Below, piece by piece: positions 59,544 to 64,000 of a DNA stretch of 64,000 nt. The notes under the pieces are model-generated. The model made no database searches, was not told the origin of the DNA, and was given only the letters and a program-made list of their open reading frames with translations. Within the stretch, counting starts at the first letter, position 1. Each line of letters starts with the position of its first letter. The position numbers and the translations under genes were made by a program. Source of the DNA: Antrodiella citrinella (taxonomy: Eukaryota; Basidiomycota; Agaricomycetes; Polyporales; Steccherinaceae); contig SGPM01000001.1 in the NCBI GenBank assembly GCA_004802725.1, forward strand, positions 62,001 to 126,000, in the 5' to 3' direction.

Positions 59544-61970
59544 ATGCTCGCCACATTACTGTCTCGTTTCTATCCCGTCCCAGTCCCAGCGGTCACACCA
59601 GAGACTAGCAGTCACAAGGAAGCTCCCCCCGTAGTTGTCGAGGCTGTTCTCCAGCATGACAAACCAAGTTCTTCTTTATTGTATGTTCCTCATGGTCGGT
59701 GGGCGTGGGCAGAAGGTCTACCCATCTTGAATGCCGTAGTGTTGAAGAAGCTTGGGTCTCCGGGTAAGCATATCTACGCACTCTCATTGAAAGTCATAGC
59801 CTAAGTGATGGGTCAGACATATCTACCGGGATCTCGACGACGCTGAGGCAGGGATCCATGGGCAACAGAAGCGTGACATACGTCAATAAGCGGTATGTAA
59901 AACATCGTCGCTCGCATCATATTCAACCCTTATGTCTATGTATGCAGCTGGTCGCTCGGACATGACACGAAATCTTTTTTTCGAGAGGTATGGATTAATA
60001 TCCAGATATGTCGGACAGTGTCTCACTCTAGTTCTTTGGTTTCACAGCTGGCAGTGCACAAGCTACTACAGCATCTTCAAGGGGACATCATATCACATAT
60101 CATCGGCGCCCAAATCAACGAACATTCTTACAATATCGCAATGGAGATGCCGCACGACACACTATGGGTGCTCGCACATAACAAGATGACACCGGAGCTC
60201 AAGAGACGCTGTGTTGATGCCTTTCAGAAGCTCCATGCGCACGGGATTCTTCATGGTCAACCAGATCTAAGGCATTTGCTCATCGGAGCGGACGGAAGGG
60301 TGTCTATCATCGATTTCTCAGCTAGTCGAGCCGTGGAGCCCAATAAGAAGCTGAATCTATTCCATGCAAAGCCAGCAGATTTCGAAAAGGAATTGAGGAT
60401 CATCAAGTACAAGCTGGACTATGAGGACGCAGAAGTCAAGGAGGCCATCCTTCATGCCAGGCAGGATACACAGTCCAAACTGGAGAAAGCGATATATCAT
60501 GCTCGGAGTGTAGGAATCATTCCTGAACCGCATATCATACGCAACGAAGCTCCTGATAGGGCCGACATGGATGAATTGCTTTCGGACGACTTTTTCCACG
60601 TACCCGACACGAAGAACAACTTTGAGCGTCGTTGGAAGCGCTCATCAAGGACGCGATCTAGGGATGAGATGCAGATCATGGTTCCGGGGAAGACAAATCT
60701 TCAGATACAACGTGCCTTGACTTTGCTGCAGTCCTATGGTACCCCAGATATTCCCAACAATCGCAAGCGGAAATCACAAGAAGCTATTTCTCCAAATAAA
60801 CGACAGCGAACCGAACAACTTCCCCCTCATACTTCTTCTCGTGGAAGTGTACCGCATACTCCACCTCATCTGATCGCAGGACCCAGCTCTCTGAAGCGGA
60901 AATCCGAGGCAACACATTCTGAAGCGGTCACAGCTTCAAAGCGACCGAGACTCAACAGTTCTCCGATCGTCTCATCACAACTTCCCCCACCACGACGGAC
61001 TGTCCCTCGTCCTGTCCCGCGTCCCGATCTTCCACCTCTTCCTCGCTCTAGATCTCCTATCGAGTATACGATCTCGTCTTCCTTCTCAGTCGACGTCGCT
61101 CCCGATCTCCCTGTCGCGTCCTCGTCTCAGAGCACCAGCTCTGCGGTCAAGGTTCGTGACTTTGCTAGTGAGCCTTACTCGGGACAGCGTGGATACTACG
61201 TACCACACCCACCTACGGAGGGTCGCATAGCAGTGAACCGGGCGCTGCATATACGGTGGAATAACTGTCTCGAAGCCTTGTGGTTTGCCTCCAGGCTGCC
61301 GGACACTTTTCGATTCTACCATACCGACGCGGATCGACTCAAATACGGCTTGTCAGGCTCACGTGCATCAGAAGGTTCATGGGCTCTGGGGACATTGAAG
61401 CGTGCTTGGGCTGAGGAAGAGATTCTTCGCTCAGGTTCCCCCGTTTCGAAACATTACTCCCTTAGTACTGGCGCCCTAGTGGACCTTACAGAGGACAGAC
61501 CGGTTTCCAACGCTGCAAACCATCAGGCCGACAAGTTCGAGTTCGTCGTCTCGAATGATATCATACAGCTCATGCCCAAGAGGAACAAACGTCGTCGCGT
61601 CCTCGGTCCGAAAACATTTCCCAGAGGCATTCTACGGTCAACACCCCTCGTCAAACCCATTTCTTATCAAAGAGAAGACTGGCCCGAGGTCGTTCTTGAT
61701 CCAGGAAATGATGGACCCGAACTGCAAGAGGTGCCACTTTCTGTGGGTCCCGTTCTCAACGGTACGACTCTGCAAGGATTCTTGTCGTCATCCTGTCGTC
61801 ATAGAAATTTGCTTGACATTGAGGTGGCGAGGGAGGATGAAGAGGAGAGGATGAAGATCCTGGCGAAGAAACGGTTGGAGGAGGGGCGGAAAGCGGAGAG
61901 GGAGAAGGAGGAGCTGGAGAACTCTTTCTTATTCCGCGTCTGCAAATGGGCATCATTTCCATTCAGTTGA
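59544..61970 (+). CDS. Protein-kinase-like protein, probable pseudokinase
   Basis: The start MLATLLSRFYPVPVPAVTPE opens exon 1, which ends ...VVLKKLGSPG. Splicing through two small exons gives RSVTYVNKRWSLGHDTKSFF and then RELAVHKLLQHLQGDIISHI, a kinase N-lobe with a candidate Lys and an alpha-C Glu. The C-lobe has FQKLHAHGILHGQPDLRHLL and DGRVSIIDFSASRAVEPN. The catalytic-loop Asp expected in HG-D is Gln (HGQ), and DFG is DFS, so phosphotransfer is doubtful. The rest (from about residue 300) is long, basic and Pro/Ser-rich with several nuclear-localisation-like clusters (NRKRKSQ, SLKRKSE, KRNKRRR), and ends in a charged coiled coil. Function unknown. Basidiomycetes carry many kinase-like genes of this sort. 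Confidence 0.8.
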
Positions 61971-62657
61971 GCATGTTCATTCTTCCAGGCTCCGAGACGT
62001 CTCTGTGTCTGTCACATCGTACCTCTTTGCACTCTTATACCCCGATATCCCACGCAATCAGATAGATCAATGTAGCATTGCGCTACGTTTGCTTGACCGA
62101 CTACCTCCTAACGTGCGTGTCGACCAGATGGATCAACGGACGCACATAGATGACTGCTAGCGCCGGTAACGCACATGCAACACACCTTCTCATACCCTCC
62201 GGTCACTGACTCACGGCGGTCACCCGACCGTAAATCTTCGTGGTGCGAATGGCCGACAACTTTTGCACAGCCAATTTGACGCAGGACAGGACAGGTGATT
62301 TTTTGTATGAATTCTGCGAACGGTCAGCATCACTTTTTCTTTCTGTTTCGGATATTCACTGAATCATGTCAGTCCGTGCTCAGTTCCTTGGAGCTCCTTG
62401 GTACACATCACGTCAGAACGGCAACGATACAGTACAGTTGCCCCGTGAAGATGATGACTGGAAGCTTCGAAACCCACAAGTTTGCCATTCCAAGAAAATG
62501 AGAGTCCCGGGGTATCGCGTGGGCGTCGCTGCATCAAGATCATCACCGAGTCCCTCGGTTAGCTAAGCCTCCAGTGCCTCCACTGGCGCAAAATGCGTCT
62601 ATAAAGTCTTCATGAGTTTGTTTGCTTTTCTCCCCTTCTTCCGACCTTTTCGCCACC
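61971..62657. other. Intergenic spacer, promoter of the permease gene
   Basis: No gene is recognised. The 3' flank of the kinase-like gene is followed by the permease promoter; a C/T-rich leader at about 62620-62655 precedes a strong start context GCCACCATGTCC. Confidence 0.5.
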
Positions 62658-64000
62658 ATGTCCGAAGAGAAGTTCAGCGCCCAGAAGGCAGATGTCGACT
62701 CTCAGTCTGTCACGGACTCTGAGCGGGGTATCAATGCTAGTAACGGTGAACACACTCAGCTCAAGCGTCAGCTCAAGAATCGGCATATTGCCATGATCAG
62801 GTATGTCGGTCGTGGAACATTCAAATATTCAAGACGCGTTCACTGACCGGGCCCGCGTATACTACCAGTATCGGCGGTGTCATTGGTACAGGTCTTTTCT
62901 TGGGCACTGCCAACTCTCTAACAAGTGGCGGTCCTGTCGGCTTGCTCCTGGGATACATTGTTGTTGGGACTGTCTGCTATTCTGTTATGGTGAGACTCGA
63001 GAGACACGCTCCTCTCGCAAGTTGTACTGATTGTACATCAGGTCTCCCTTGGCGAAATGATCGCGTACTTGCCCTTGCCCGGTGGTCACATCCGCCTCGC
63101 GGAAAGATTCGTCGATTCGGCATTCTCGTTCACAATGGTAAAATTCACAATGGTCATCCGCCATTGCGTGCTCATCAACAAGTACGCAGGGCTGGAATTA
63201 CTGGTACAACTGGACGATCATTCTCCCCGCTGAGCTGAGCGCAGCGGCGGTGCTCATAAATTACTGGGATAAGTCTGGTAAGTATTGACACACTGGTATG
63301 CATGCAAATCTCTGACCGCTCAACAATCACACAGTCAACAACGCCGCGTGGATCTCTATTTGCCTCGTCATCGTTGTGGCCATCAACCTGCTGGGCGCAG
63401 GCGCATATGGCGAGGCTGAGTTCATTTTCGCGTAAGTAGCGGCTACGCCACAAAGAGACACCCGCTCATGAACGTTTTGAGCAGTTCCATCAAGGTTATC
63501 ACAATCGTTGCCCTCATTATTATGGGTATCGTACTTGATCTCGGAGGAGGTCCTACTCACGATCGTCTTGGATTCCGCTACTGGAAGCATCCCGGCCCTT
63601 TCGTCCAGTTCCACAATATCGGAGGTGCGAAGGGCCGTTTCCTCGGTTGGTGGGCTGTCATGACCCAAGCTGCATTCTCTTTCATCGGAACCGAAATCGT
63701 AGCCGTAAGTGAACGCCGAACTCTGCTTTCCCTTGGGGATATGTCTCAATGACCGCTTTTCGCTTGTTGCTCTGTTCAGATTGCCGCTGGTGAGGCGAAG
63801 AACCCACGCAGGAACTTGCCAAAGGCCATCAAGCGTGTCTACATCCGTATTCTGCTATTCTACATTGGAGGTGTCGTCGTCATTGGTCTGCTGGTACCAT
63901 ACACGGATCCCAGTCTGAGCTTGACGACTTCCGACGCGGCAAAGTCTCCGTTCGTCATTGCTATCAACCATGCTGGTATCAAGGGCCTTCCTTCGGTCAT
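62658..64000 (+). CDS. Amino-acid permease (APC superfamily, YAT family), 3' end beyond window
   Basis: Fungal plasma-membrane amino-acid/proton symporter. A hydrophilic N-terminus (MSEEKFSAQKADVDSQSVTD) ends in QLKRQLKNRHIAMI; splicing gives the signature SIGGVIGTGLFLGTANSL of helix 1. Next come GLLLGYIVVGTVCYSVM, VSLGEMIAYLPLPGGHIRLA, the spliced GWNYWYNWTIILPAELSAAA, VNNAAWISICLVIVVAINLL, SIKVITIVALIIMGIVLDLG, WWAVMTQAAFSFIGTEIVA and IAAGEAKNPRRNLPKAIKRV, all characteristic of this family. Six introns are visible, including one that joins FTM to GWNYW. The gene is still open at base 64000, so it lacks roughly the last third. Substrate range cannot be told. Confidence 0.93.

Overview
The window is nuclear DNA from a filamentous basidiomycete, most likely a wood- or litter-decaying agaricomycete. 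The evidence is dense genes on both strands, many GT-AG introns of about 45-75 bp with CTNAC/CTGAC-type branch sites, CT-rich promoter tracts, and gene content: a five-unit intron-bearing polyubiquitin gene, a GH74 xyloglucanase with a fungal CBM1, a fungal-type GST, an RNAi-type RNA-dependent RNA polymerase and a Zn2Cys6 transcription factor. I call 24 protein-coding genes (the last cut by the window edge), one pseudogene and one small non-autonomous DNA transposon. Exon structures were read by eye from splice signals, frame continuity and family resemblance; no search was run.

Layout. 1-7.3 kb: a G1/S-type cyclin with an unusually long, apparently multiply spliced leader and long pyrimidine-rich flanks. 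7.4-17.3 kb: a Gfo/Idh/MocA oxidoreductase (-), a large unrecognised basidiomycete protein and an Itc1/ACF1-like ISWI-complex subunit. 17.9-30.4 kb is a compact housekeeping block: vacuolar amino-acid transporter, eIF3k, WDR5/Swd3, polyubiquitin, UTP23, EMC7, a secreted CAP/PR-1 protein and a Dlt1-like membrane protein. 31.7-37.1 kb: a Zn2Cys6 regulator and a GSTFuA-like glutathione transferase, both on the minus strand.

37.6-44.2 kb is the most dynamic part. A BTB/POZ pseudogene and an intact BTB gene flank an RNA-dependent RNA polymerase. The pseudogene carries a 7-bp tandem-duplication frameshift, a nonsense codon and a 224-bp element with 28-bp terminal inverted repeats flanked by TA (a Tc1/mariner-type MITE). 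Removing the element and one TA restores homology to the intact paralogue across the junction.

44.5-64 kb: NADH-cytochrome b5 reductase, a dual-specificity (MAPK-type) phosphatase, TVP23, an unrecognised multipass membrane protein, a leucine-rich-repeat protein, GH74-CBM1 xyloglucanase, a kinase-like protein with a mutated catalytic loop, and the 5' part of an amino-acid permease.

Recurring organisation: divergent pairs with 90-181 bp between start codons (eIF3k/WDR5, UTP23/EMC7, TVP23/membrane protein) and tail-to-tail pairs with about 95-260 bp between stops (transporter/eIF3k, polyubiquitin/UTP23, RdRP/BTB, LRR/GH74). No rRNA, convincing tRNA, CRISPR or autonomous transposon was seen.
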